From: RGIG3009 sp045648765
GTDB lineage: Bacteria > Bacillota > Clostridia > Oscillospirales > Acutalibacteraceae
Direction of reading: 5' to 3'
Length of the DNA stretch: 31,118 bases
Assembly (NCBI GenBank): GCA_045648765.1
Contig: JAZROQ010000013.1
Location: forward strand, 1-31,118
Shown: positions 7,300 through 14,613 of the stretch, one piece after another
How the letters are laid out: each line of letters starts with the position of its first letter
Position numbering within the stretch: position 1 is the stretch's first letter
Position numbers and translations under genes: made by a program
Notes under the pieces: generated by a model
What the model was told of the DNA's origin: nothing
Database searches by the model: none
The model's input: the letters and a program-made list of their open reading frames with translations, nothing else

Positions 7300-8226
7300 A
7301 TGGAAAAATTAGCCCACTTTTTTATTGACGACGTTATTTTTGTGATGCGTGATTTGGCAAAAGAACGTCCCGCTTCGTTGTTTGACAACGCGTTTATGGC
7401 AATGCTCAAAAAAGCGCACGACGAACACGGATTGACGGTGCAACTGAACTTGTTTTACCGTATGGACTTTTTCTATGGCAGCGAAGATTTTACCTTGGCG
7501 GATATGCCCGACTGCTACAAAGCCGAATTTGAAGCGGCATCCGACTGGCTGCGCCTTGCTTTCCATGCCAAACAAGAGTTCCCCGATTACCCCTATGTGA
7601 ACGCCACGTACGAAGACGTCAAAAACGATTATGAACAACTCGTTGGCGAAGTGAAACGGTTTGCGGGTGAAAAATCCATTTCGAACGCGTTTTGCCCGCA
7701 CTGGTTGCCGATTAGCAAAGCGGGTTGTCAGGCTCTTGCCGATTGCGGTGTGCGCATTATCTGCCCCACCTATGGCGACAGAACGCCCTATACGGGTGAC
7801 GACAGCGTGTTGCCCTATGGTCATGCGGCTCGTTTGCTCCAAAACCGCCAACCCGAAACCATGTTGTTTACCCGCGGTGGCGCCAACAAAGCGATTTCGG
7901 CTTCGGTTTCGGCTTACAACCACATTGAACAAGCCGATGTGGATCGTATGCGCTATAAAAACGTTTCGCTTTTGGACAAAGAAACCGGGTTGCGTTTCCG
8001 CAGTCTTTCGGGCGGTCCGTGCCTGAACCTGCACACCGAGAAGGAAGTGCGCGAAGGACTTGAAAAATTGCTTGGCAACGAATTTTTGGGTTGCGCCGTG
8101 CACGAACAATATTTTTACGAGCATTATTACAACTATCAACCCGACTATGCCGATAAATTGTTTGCCATGTCGGAAGTGCTCCACAATGCCGGCTATCGTT
8201 TTGTGACGACTGACGAACTTAACTGA
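7300..8226 (+). CDS. NodB-like polysaccharide deacetylase-fold protein
   Basis: A 308-residue protein without signal peptide, so probably cytoplasmic. HFFIDDVIFVM at 6-16 resembles the metal/aspartate motif of NodB-type deacetylases (usually TFDDG). FHAKQEFPDYPY near 88-99 and FCPHW near 131-135 could supply the histidine motifs of a glycoside hydrolase/deacetylase beta-barrel. The motifs deviate from exported chitin or peptidoglycan deacetylases, so activity and substrate are open. The ORF extends to 7228, but AAGGAGTG eight bases before the ATG at 7300 and the promoter at 7235-7263 decide the start. Its stop codon overlaps the start of an MFS transporter gene by one base (TGATG). Translational coupling suggests that the transporter and enzyme act on the same compound. 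Confidence 0.75.
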   Translation: MEKLAHFFIDDVIFVMRDLAKERPASLFDNAFMAMLKKAHDEHGLTVQLNLFYRMDFFYGSEDFTLADMPDCYKAEFEAASDWLRLAFHAKQEFPDYPYVNATYEDVKNDYEQLVGEVKRFAGEKSISNAFCPHWLPISKAGCQALADCGVRIICPTYGDRTPYTGDDSVLPYGHAARLLQNRQPETMLFTRGGANKAISASVSAYNHIEQADVDRMRYKNVSLLDKETGLRFRSLSGGPCLNLHTEKEVREGLEKLLGNEFLGCAVHEQYFYEHYYNYQPDYADKLFAMSEVLHNAGYRFVTTDELN

Positions 8227-9527
8227 TGGAAACGATGAAAAATCGAAGTACTCGGCGCGCAATTTGGACCAACATCATCCTATGTGCGGTGCTCATCTTC
8301 TTTTGTTTGGGCTTTGTTAGTTCGAATAAGTCATTGTACTTAAAAGCCATTACCGATGCATTGCAAATGCCGCGCACGGCGTATAGCCTGGCTACCAGTT
8401 TTCGGTTTGTGACAACAGCGGTGATCAGCATGTTTTTTGGTCCGTTGCGCCAAAAATTCGGTGCCAAAAAACTGTTGCTTGCGGGCATCTTTTTTCTGAC
8501 GTGTTCGGCGCTTTTAAACAGCGTGGCAAACGCTGCATGGATGTTTTGTTTGAGCGAACTGATTGCCGGTATTGGTTTTTCGTGGGTGGGTACACCTATG
8601 GTGAGCAGTATTGTTAACCGCTTTTGCAAAAAGAACACCGGTGCCGTTATGGGTGCGGTGTTGGCGGCAAACGGTATTGGCGGTGCTTTGGCGGCGCAGA
8701 TTGTCACCCCCATTATTTATGCCGAGGGGAATCCGTTTGGTTACCGCAAGGCGTATCTTTTGGTGGCGTGCTTTTTGGTGGCTGTGGGAGTCTTGTTTGC
8801 TGTTTTCTTTAAAGAAAAGGTGGGCGATGAACCAACAGAACAACAACCCGTTTCGCACCATAAAAAGGCGCGCGGCGAGAGTTGGGTGGGTATCACCTTT
8901 GGCGAAGCGGCCAAAACGACGTATTTTTACGGCGCGGCCCTTTGCATCTTTTTGTGCGGAATGTGCTTGCACGGCATTGGTAACATTGCTGCCACGCACA
9001 TGCTGGATGTTGGCATCGATACGGGCGTGGTGGCAACCGTGACAAGCGTTACTTCGATCATACTTACCGGGTCGAAATTCCTTTTGGGATTTTTGTATGA
9101 CAAACTGGGATTGCGTGGTGCTATCAGCATTTGCTGTATGGCGGCGGTGATCAGCATGTTGTTGCTTTCGACCATTACCGATTCTTCGGCCGGTGTGGTC
9201 AGCGTGTTTATTTATGCGCCGCTTTCTGCCGTTGCTTTGCCGCTTGAAACGGTGATGATACCTTTGTATGCCAAGGATTTGTTTGGCGACAAATCGTATG
9301 ACCGCGTGATGGGTATTTTTTATTCCATCAACAAGTTTGGGTATGCGGTGGGCGGCCCTGTGGTGAATGCCGGGTATGACTTGCTTGGCGATTACCGTGT
9401 GATGTTACAGCTTACCGGTGCGGCCATGTTTGTTTCGCTGATTGTGCTGCAGTTTGTGATTACGGCGGCACACCGCAAACGCAAACAGGTATTGGCAGTA
9501 AAAGAAACAGCAGAGTCTTTGCGATAA
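8226..9527 (+). CDS. MFS transporter
   Basis: A 433-residue integral membrane protein with about twelve hydrophobic segments in two halves, separated by a charged loop near residues 198-222. It fits the major facilitator superfamily. The loop sequence FGPLRQKFGAKKLLLAG matches the GxLxDRxGxK/R signature after the second segment, and FLYDKLGLRGA is its counterpart in the second half. Overall layout resembles the NarK/oxalate-formate/monocarboxylate branches; the substrate cannot be read from the sequence. The ATG shares its A with the TGA of the preceding gene, indicating coupled translation. An ATG at 8235 is an alternative start. No regulator is adjacent apart from the LacI gene upstream, which is separated by a terminator. 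Confidence 0.88.
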   Translation: METMKNRSTRRAIWTNIILCAVLIFFCLGFVSSNKSLYLKAITDALQMPRTAYSLATSFRFVTTAVISMFFGPLRQKFGAKKLLLAGIFFLTCSALLNSVANAAWMFCLSELIAGIGFSWVGTPMVSSIVNRFCKKNTGAVMGAVLAANGIGGALAAQIVTPIIYAEGNPFGYRKAYLLVACFLVAVGVLFAVFFKEKVGDEPTEQQPVSHHKKARGESWVGITFGEAAKTTYFYGAALCIFLCGMCLHGIGNIAATHMLDVGIDTGVVATVTSVTSIILTGSKFLLGFLYDKLGLRGAISICCMAAVISMLLLSTITDSSAGVVSVFIYAPLSAVALPLETVMIPLYAKDLFGDKSYDRVMGIFYSINKFGYAVGGPVVNAGYDLLGDYRVMLQLTGAAMFVSLIVLQFVITAAHRKRKQVLAVKETAESLR

Positions 9528-9546
9528 AAGAACATCCCTGCACGTG

Positions 9547-9572
9547 AGGCACCTTCCGCAAGGAGGGTGCCT
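9547..9572 (+). terminator. Probable terminator hairpin after the MFS gene
   Basis: Arms AGGCACCTTCC (9547-9557) and GGAGGGTGCCT (9562-9572) pair over 11 bp with one G-T wobble and a GCAA tetraloop. The following T-run is weak, so termination may be factor-assisted or leaky. Confidence 0.6.
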
Positions 9573-9588
9573 AAACTTGTGTTTTAAA

Positions 9589-9661
9589 CGTTACATCGGA
9601 AAGTAACGAAAATAAGCATGGTGGGAAGCATATAGGCCGGCAGAGCCGAAACTTCTTATTT
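9589..9661. other. Gap with possible structured element
   Basis: The gap between 9528 and 9877 holds no credible gene. This part contains a hairpin with arms CGTTAC (9589-9594) and GTAACG (9603-9608). A second stem, AAATAAG (9610-9616) with CTTATTT (9655-9661), encloses a small CGGC-AGA-GCCG hairpin (9638-9648). It could be a small structured RNA or a decayed repeat. I recognise no riboswitch class, and it lies upstream of the predicted start of the next transcript. Confidence 0.3.
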
Positions 9662-9683
9662 ATGTTGGTTTTTGAACTGTGCG

Positions 9684-9834
9684 AGGTGTTACTTTTGACA
9701 ATGTTTTGACAAACTTTTAAAAAGTTGAATAAAGCAAAGAATAAGTGGCGTGTAAAAGGTAAAAGCAACAAGAAAAACCGTGCTGTTACGCGGAAGGTGT
9801 TAAAACATCTTGACAATATTTTGAAAAGGTGTTA
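9684..9834 (+). repeat. Repeated promoter-region motifs
   Basis: AGGTGTTA occurs three times, at 9684-9691, 9795-9802 and 9827-9834. TTGACAAT, one base, TTTTGA occurs at 9695-9709 and 9810-9824 with a single mismatch. The last copies overlap the promoter of the lipoprotein gene. They may be regulator sites, or the result of a duplication of the promoter region. Confidence 0.55.
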
Positions 9835-9838
9835 TGAT
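9810..9838 (+). promoter_or_regulatory. Sigma-A promoter of the phosphoesterase lipoprotein
   Basis: Consensus TTGACA (9810-9815), a 17-base spacer and TATGAT (9833-9838). The -10 box overlaps the third AGGTGTTA copy. Confidence 0.8.
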
Positions 9839-9877
9839 CGCTTTGCCGATTGAAACGAGAAAAAAGGGGTTTTTGAA

Positions 9878-11503
9878 ATGAAACGAGTATTTTGTGTTGT
9901 TTTGTCGCTTGTCTTGATGGTTTTGATGGTGACGGCTTGTTCTTCGCCTTCAAAAACAGTCGACTACGTGGTGGATACGATTCCCCAAAACGGTCAGGAG
10001 TTTTTTAAGGGGAATTATTATCAATTGGAAGAAGAGGCGGCCATTACGTTGCCGAGCACGTACGAAGCAACGTTGTTTTTGCCTACCACCGCTCAGAGCA
10101 GTAGTGGGGTTTTATTTGGCACGTTTAACGGTGAATTTACGGGTCCGTTTTTGAATTTTGAAATTTTCCGTGGTGGAATTCCGCACTTGTATATGGTTGC
10201 GGATGATGAGGAAGGCACGTTTTATGACGTGCAGTTTGACAGTGTAAACGTTTGCACGGGAAAACCGCTTCATTTGGCAATTACCGTTGATCACGAACAA
10301 GGAGTTTGGAAATGCTACGTTGACGGCGAGTTAACACAAACGGTAGAAACCGCGGCGCCTACACCGTTTACTTTTTCGAGCAAGGCGCGTTTGGGCTGTG
10401 ATATGCGCGGACAACAAGATGACATGCGATTTACGGGTATTTTGCAAAGTCTTGCGTTTTATAAAAATGTAAGAACCGACAAACAAATTGCCAAAGATGC
10501 CAAACGGAATACCTTTGACAAAAGTAACCTTTTGTTTGGGTTGGATATGTCAAAAACGGTAACGGGGGAATACCCTAAAACCATCGAAGCGGTAGGCAAC
10601 AAAGATTTTACGATGGCGGCGCACTTGTTTTGGATTAAAAATTATGAAGAACCCAAAGAGTACGATTATTCGTTTGCCGTGTTGGGGGATATTCAAACCT
10701 TGACTTACAACCATCCCGAAAAATTGGGCGAAATGTACGATTGGATCGTTGCCAATGCCGAAAGTAAAAAAATCGAGTATTGCATTGGGCTGGGGGATAT
10801 TACCGACCAAAACTTGCAACGCGAATACGACGTGGTGAACCAACAATACGAAAAATTATTGGGGAAGGTGCCGTTTTCGCTGATTCGCGGAAATCACGAC
10901 CGTGAACAAGAAGCGCAAAGCGCGATGTTTGAACAAAACATCACGCAAGAAAAGTACGGTACGGAAATTACCGGTTCGTACGATTCGACCATGTTAAACA
11001 CCTACCGCATTTTGACAATCGGCCAAGAAAAATATATGTTCTTAAATCTTGATTTTGCACTCAAAGCCGAGACCTTGGAGTGGGCAAACACCGTGATTGC
11101 GGAAAATGCGGATTGCCGAGTGATTGTTTCGACGCATATTTATATGAACAACAAAGGCGCTTATATTGAAGGGGTTTCGCACACCAAGTACGGTTGTGAG
11201 ACCGGTGGTCAAGAGCTTTGGGACAAGGTGATTAGCCAACACAAAAATATTGTGATGATTTTGGTGGGGCATTCACCTTCCGAAACGAACGTGATACAAG
11301 AAAAAACGGGTGTTCACGGCAACAAGGTTATGGAGATTTTGGTGGATCCGCAGTATATTGACCGCGATTACGGTGCGGCAGGTTTGGTGGCGATGTTCTA
11401 TTTTTCGAATGGCGGTAAGAACGTTGACATTCGTTACTATTCCACCATTAACGACGCGTATTTTAAAGAAGAAAACCAAGTTTCGATACAACTGGAAGGG
11501 TAA
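9878..11503 (+). CDS. LamG-like/metallophosphoesterase lipoprotein
   Basis: A 541-residue surface lipoprotein. The signal peptide ends in the lipobox VTAC with Cys21 as the lipidated residue. Residues about 40-205 look like a concanavalin A/LamG-type beta-sandwich (SLAFYKNVRTDKQI near the end is typical). Residues about 262-520 form a calcineurin-like metallophosphoesterase: GDIQ (271-273), GLGDITD (D307), RGNHD (338-341), STH (H420) and GHSPSE (H465). The first metal motif is DxQ instead of DxH, seen in some family members. It probably hydrolyses a phosphomono- or diester outside the cell, bound through the sandwich domain to a glycan; the substrate is unknown. It is monocistronic, between a consensus promoter and a strong terminator. 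AAAGGGG precedes the ATG. Confidence 0.88.
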   Translation: MKRVFCVVLSLVLMVLMVTACSSPSKTVDYVVDTIPQNGQEFFKGNYYQLEEEAAITLPSTYEATLFLPTTAQSSSGVLFGTFNGEFTGPFLNFEIFRGGIPHLYMVADDEEGTFYDVQFDSVNVCTGKPLHLAITVDHEQGVWKCYVDGELTQTVETAAPTPFTFSSKARLGCDMRGQQDDMRFTGILQSLAFYKNVRTDKQIAKDAKRNTFDKSNLLFGLDMSKTVTGEYPKTIEAVGNKDFTMAAHLFWIKNYEEPKEYDYSFAVLGDIQTLTYNHPEKLGEMYDWIVANAESKKIEYCIGLGDITDQNLQREYDVVNQQYEKLLGKVPFSLIRGNHDREQEAQSAMFEQNITQEKYGTEITGSYDSTMLNTYRILTIGQEKYMFLNLDFALKAETLEWANTVIAENADCRVIVSTHIYMNNKGAYIEGVSHTKYGCETGGQELWDKVISQHKNIVMILVGHSPSETNVIQEKTGVHGNKVMEILVDPQYIDRDYGAAGLVAMFYFSNGGKNVDIRYYSTINDAYFKEENQVSIQLEG

Positions 11504-11507
11504 GGGT

Positions 11508-11547
11508 AAGCCCACCGCAAAGCAGGTGTTTTGCGGTGGGCTTTTTT
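11508..11547 (+). terminator. Strong intrinsic terminator
   Basis: Arms AAGCCCACCGCAAA (11508-11521) and TTTGCGGTGGGCTT (11530-11543) form a 14-bp stem followed by a T-run, five bases after the lipoprotein stop codon. Confidence 0.92.
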
Positions 11548-11560
11548 GCTGAAAAGAGGG

Positions 11561-11589
11561 TGGATTTTTTTAAAAGGGTATGGTACAAT
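11561..11589 (+). promoter_or_regulatory. Promoter of the AEC-AzlCD operon
   Basis: TACAAT (11584-11589) with an extended -10 TG, and a weak -35 TGGATT (11561-11566) at 17 bases. Confidence 0.55.
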
Positions 11590-11613
11590 ATGCCTTAAAG
11601 TGAGGTTGTTTTG

Positions 11614-12606
11614 ATGGAATCGTTTTTGTTTGCTGCCAATGCGGTGGCACCGATCATTTTGATGATTGTGCTGGGATATGTGCTAAAGCGCATCGGGTGG
11701 ATGAGTGTTTCGTTTGCTGCTGCTGCCAACAAATTGGTGTTTCGGGTGTTTTTGCCCGCCATGCTGTTTTTGAACGTTTATAACATTGAAAATATTGCAA
11801 AGTTACAGTTTGGATACATTGGGTATGCGGCTGTTTTTGTGCTGTGCTTGTTTTTGTTGTGCATACCGCTTGTCAAAGCCGTGACACAAAAGCCTGAACG
11901 CCGCGGTGTGTTGTTGCAAGGCGTGTTTCGGTCGAACTATGCGCTGATCGGTATTCCGCTGGCGCAATCGTTGTTTGGCGGCGAGGGCGTGGCGGTGGCT
12001 TCGCTTCTTTCGGCGGTAATTATTCCTTTGTTTAACACGTTGGCGGTAATCAGTTTGTCGATTTTTCGCAAAACCGAGGGCGAAAAAACAAAAGTGCGCA
12101 CGATTTTGGGCGATATTGCGCGCAATCCGCTGATTCAAAGCATTGCGCTTGGTGTGGTGGTACTTTTGGTTCGCACGTTGTTTGTGCGGTGGGGCGTTTC
12201 GTTCCGTTTGACGGATATTACCCCGCTTTACAAACTGCTTTCGTCACTTTCGGGTGTGGCAACACCGCTTGCTTTGTTGGTGTTGGGCGCACAGTTTGAG
12301 TTTTCGGCCATTAAAGAGTTGCGCCGCGAAATTGTGTTTGGTACTTTAATGCGCACGGCGGTAGTGCCGCTTTTGGGTTTGGGTTTGGCGTTTTTGCTTT
12401 TTAAAGACCAATTCGGCGGCGCTCATTTTGCCGCGTTTGTGGCCATGTTTGCCACACCGGTGGCGGTTTCCAGCGTGCCGATGACGCAAGAAATGGACGG
12501 TGACGTTTCGCTTGCGGGGCAACTGGTGGTGTGGACCACGCTGCTTTCTGCCATTTCGGTTTTTGTGGCGGCATTTTTACTACGCTTGGCAGGAGTTTTC
12601 GGATGA
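11614..12606 (+). CDS. AEC family transporter
   Basis: A 330-residue integral membrane protein with about ten hydrophobic segments in two repeats. APIILMIVLGYVLKRIGW at the N-terminus and NYALIGIPLAQSLFG (the NxxxxGxPl motif) are characteristic of the auxin efflux carrier/AEC family. Bacterial members export or import small organic acids such as malate or malonate. The ATG at 11614 has GAGG eight bases upstream; a TTG directly before it is less likely. Its last codon overlaps azlC (ATGA), and azlC overlaps azlD in the same way, so the three transporters are translationally coupled. The shared operon with a branched-chain amino acid exporter hints that this carrier may move a related 2-oxo or branched-chain acid; that is inference. 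Confidence 0.9.
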   Translation: MESFLFAANAVAPIILMIVLGYVLKRIGWMSVSFAAAANKLVFRVFLPAMLFLNVYNIENIAKLQFGYIGYAAVFVLCLFLLCIPLVKAVTQKPERRGVLLQGVFRSNYALIGIPLAQSLFGGEGVAVASLLSAVIIPLFNTLAVISLSIFRKTEGEKTKVRTILGDIARNPLIQSIALGVVVLLVRTLFVRWGVSFRLTDITPLYKLLSSLSGVATPLALLVLGAQFEFSAIKELRREIVFGTLMRTAVVPLLGLGLAFLLFKDQFGGAHFAAFVAMFATPVAVSSVPMTQEMDGDVSLAGQLVVWTTLLSAISVFVAAFLLRLAGVFG

Positions 12607-13313
12607 AGAAAAACAAGGAATTTTTGGCAGGAATAAAAAACGGACTGGCCATTGGGATTGGCTATTTTTCGGTTAGTTTTGGGTTTGGCTCGATGGCGGT
12701 GGTGCAAGGGTTGAACGTTTGGCACGCGGTGCTGATTTCGGCAACCAATTTGACCAGCGCGGGGCAGTTTGCGGGGCTGACGGTGATTGCCACGGGCGCT
12801 ACGTTGCTCGAAATGATATTGACACAACTGGTGATCAACAGCCGTTATGCGTTGATGGGCTTGGCGCTTTCGCAACGGCTTGGTGAGTCGGTGGGGTTTG
12901 GCAAACGGTTGATTGCCGCTTTTTTTAACACCGACGAAATTTTTGCTTTGGGTATGGCACGGCACGGCACTTTGACTACCTCGTTTTTTGTGGGGGTGGG
13001 GGTTTCGGCGTTTTTGGGATGGACCGGCGGTACGGCGCTTGGCGCGTTGGCGGGTTCGTTGTTGCCCTTGTCTGTTCGCACGGCGCTGAGTGTGCTGCTT
13101 TATGGCATGTTTGTTGCGGTGGTGGTGCCGCAAGTCAAGCGTGAAAAACCGCTTTTGTTTGTGATGGTGTTGGCACTTGTTTTAAGTTCGCTTTTTGAAT
13201 TTGTGCCGTTTTTGAACGGCGTTTCGGCGGGACTGGCCATTGTTATCAGCACTGTGGTTTCTGCCGCGGTTTGCGCACTCCTTTTCCCGATGGATAAGGA
13301 GGCGGCGTCATGA
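12603..13313 (+). CDS. azlC: AzlC family branched-chain amino acid exporter, large subunit
   Basis: A 236-residue membrane protein with about five to seven hydrophobic segments. The start FLAGIKNGLAIGIGYFSVSFGFG, the NSRYALMGL loop and FNTDEIFAL match the AzlC/BrnF large subunit, which with AzlD/BrnE exports leucine, isoleucine, valine and their analogues. The frame is open back to 12531 inside the AEC gene, but the ATG at 12603 overlaps that gene's TGA and begins at the conserved N-terminus. The small subunit follows with a second ATGA overlap. No Lrp-type regulator is nearby. Confidence 0.92.
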   Translation: MKKNKEFLAGIKNGLAIGIGYFSVSFGFGSMAVVQGLNVWHAVLISATNLTSAGQFAGLTVIATGATLLEMILTQLVINSRYALMGLALSQRLGESVGFGKRLIAAFFNTDEIFALGMARHGTLTTSFFVGVGVSAFLGWTGGTALGALAGSLLPLSVRTALSVLLYGMFVAVVVPQVKREKPLLFVMVLALVLSSLFEFVPFLNGVSAGLAIVISTVVSAAVCALLFPMDKEAAS

Positions 13314-13615
13314 TTTATGCGTATATTTTGGTGATGGCGCTGACCACGTATTTGATTCGCGTGGTGCCGCTGGTGTTGCTTAAAAAACCCATTCGCAGTG
13401 TGTTTTTGCGGTCGTTTTTGCATTACGTGCCGGTGGCTTGTTTGACAGCCATGACGTTCCCTGCCATTTTGTTTGCGGCAGACCACCTTTTGAGTGGTCT
13501 TTTGGGACTTGCCGTGTGTGTGCTGTTGGCTTTTAAGGATAAAAGTTTGATAGTGGTGGCTCTTGCCGGTTGCGGCACGGTGTTTGTGGTGGAACAACTG
13601 ATGGGTTTGTTGTAA
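13310..13615 (+). CDS. azlD: AzlD family branched-chain amino acid exporter, small subunit
   Basis: A 101-residue membrane protein with three to four hydrophobic segments. TYLIRVVPLVLL and FLHYVPVACLTAMTFPAIL are typical of AzlD, which pairs with AzlC in one exporter complex. AAGGAGG lies about nine bases before the ATG, and the ATG overlaps the azlC stop codon. Length is normal for the family. I see no clear hairpin terminator after the gene; a T-rich stretch follows, then the promoter of the next gene at 13634-13661. Confidence 0.92.
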   Translation: MIYAYILVMALTTYLIRVVPLVLLKKPIRSVFLRSFLHYVPVACLTAMTFPAILFAADHLLSGLLGLAVCVLLAFKDKSLIVVALAGCGTVFVVEQLMGLL

Positions 13616-13633
13616 GTGCTCGTCCCTTTTTTG

Positions 13634-13661
13634 TTGTTTTTTGTCGGTAATGTGCTATAAT
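13634..13661 (+). promoter_or_regulatory. Promoter of the carboxypeptidase gene
   Basis: TATAAT (13656-13661) preceded by TGC (extended -10), with a weak TTGTTT (13634-13639) at 16 bases. Confidence 0.65.
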
Positions 13662-13683
13662 ACTATAAAAAGGGGGGTTGAAC

Positions 13684-14484
13684 GTGAAGTTTGTGCGCAG
13701 TATCTTGTGTTTGTCGGTTGCAGCGGTGTGCGTTACTGCGTCGGCTTGCGCCAAAGTGCCAACGGTCACACCGGTGGAAACGACCACCACGGCAGCGTTG
13801 ACGACAACTACCACGACAGCAACTACAACGACAACAACTACCACAACCACGACAAAAAAAGCCACAACGACGGCGTTGCCGCAACCGGTTGTGTTGGACC
13901 CTGCCTATTCGCGATTGCTTTTGGTGAATGCCGAGCATCCTATTTCGGCAGATTTTAATAAAAAGGGCGATCTGGTTTCGCTGGATAAAAAGTACATAAA
14001 CGGTAGTTTGAATCAGGTGGACAAAGGGATTTATCCTTACCTTATTGCGATGCTTGATGCCGCCCGTGCGGATGGCGTGAAATTGTATGTGCGTTCGCCG
14101 TACCGTTCGTACAACACACAAAAAATGTTGTTTACAAACAAAGTTAACCGTGTTATCAAGGGCGGTACCCCCGCCGACCAAGCCGAGGCGGTTGCCGCGC
14201 GTGCGGTGGCTCGTCCCGGGACAAGCGAACACCAAACGGGGTTGGCGATTGATTTTAACATTGCGGATTCGGAGTTTGAACAAATGCCCGCTTTTGGGTG
14301 GATGAAAGAACACGCCGCAGATTACGGTTTTATTTTGCGGTACCCGAAAGACAAAACCGAGGTGACGGGAATTATGTACGAATCGTGGCATTGGCGGTTT
14401 GTGGGGATTAACGTTGCCAAAGAGATGAACGGTTTGGGAGTAACGTTGGAAGAATATTTGGAGCAAAAACAAGCCGTGCAATAA
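13684..14484 (+). CDS. VanY-type D-alanyl-D-alanine carboxypeptidase with Thr-rich linker
   Basis: A 266-residue exported peptidase predicted to trim the terminal D-Ala of peptidoglycan stem peptides. A signal peptide ends near TASAC (Cys22, an imperfect lipobox), so it may be a lipoprotein. Residues 33-63 are almost only threonine, a disordered tether through the wall. Residues about 85-260 are the LAS/VanY domain: SPYRSYNTQ, SEHQTGLAID with zinc ligands H183 and D190, and YESWHWRF with catalytic E233 and ligand H236. I chose GTG at 13684 because AGGGGGG lies six bases upstream; the TTG at 13678 directly abuts that site. The gene stands alone between its own promoter and a terminator. Confidence 0.9.
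   Translation: MKFVRSILCLSVAAVCVTASACAKVPTVTPVETTTTAALTTTTTTATTTTTTTTTTTKKATTTALPQPVVLDPAYSRLLLVNAEHPISADFNKKGDLVSLDKKYINGSLNQVDKGIYPYLIAMLDAARADGVKLYVRSPYRSYNTQKMLFTNKVNRVIKGGTPADQAEAVAARAVARPGTSEHQTGLAIDFNIADSEFEQMPAFGWMKEHAADYGFILRYPKDKTEVTGIMYESWHWRFVGINVAKEMNGLGVTLEEYLEQKQAVQ
13780..13872 (+). repeat. ACN triplet tract encoding the Thr linker
   Basis: Codons for residues 33-63 are nearly all ACN, with uninterrupted runs of 6 and 11 threonines broken by single Ala or Lys-Lys. The third bases vary, so it is not a simple microsatellite, but the tract is expected to change length between strains. Confidence 0.8.
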
Positions 14485-14497
14485 AAACAAATGAACC

Positions 14498-14526
14498 CCT
14501 GCCCGATGAGTCGGGCAGGTTTTTTT
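14498..14526 (+). terminator. Intrinsic terminator of the carboxypeptidase gene
   Basis: Arms CCTGCCCGA (14498-14506) and TCGGGCAGG (14511-14519) with loop TGAG, followed by TTTTTTT. The same stem recurs at 18029-18062. Confidence 0.92.
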
Positions 14527-14541
14527 GTTAAAAAATGACGG

Positions 14542-14570
14542 TTGAGATTTTTGTCGAAATATGGTATAAT
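14542..14570 (+). promoter_or_regulatory. Sigma-A promoter of the VTT-PlsC operon
   Basis: TTGAGA (14542-14547), a 17-base spacer and TATAAT (14565-14570) preceded by TGG, an extended -10. Confidence 0.8.
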
Positions 14571-14613
14571 GAACAAATTATGAACGAAGTTTCAGCAAAG
14601 GAGGCGTGACAAC

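Noticed and set aside
9571..9816. 81-residue minus-strand ORF in the 9.5-9.9 kb gap
   Set aside because: It has no clear ribosome site, no recognisable domain and Phe/Leu-rich AT-driven composition. It covers promoter repeats of the opposite strand.
9573..9877. c-di-GMP riboswitch upstream of the phosphoesterase
   Set aside because: Considered because of the c-di-GMP genes nearby, but the conserved GEMM-I and class II core segments are missing, and the predicted transcription start lies downstream.
12531..12602. Longer AzlC start at 12531
   Set aside because: It overlaps the AEC gene by 76 bases; the ATGA junction at 12603 starts exactly at the conserved N-terminus.
13780..13872. Repeat tract as a CRISPR array or VNTR minisatellite
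   Set aside because: The repeats are three-base Thr codons with varying third positions inside a coding frame, without spacers.
13663..14490. 275-residue minus-strand ORF opposite the carboxypeptidase
   Set aside because: Antisense to a gene with complete catalytic motifs. Its Cys/Gly/Arg-rich end is only the complement of the Thr tract.
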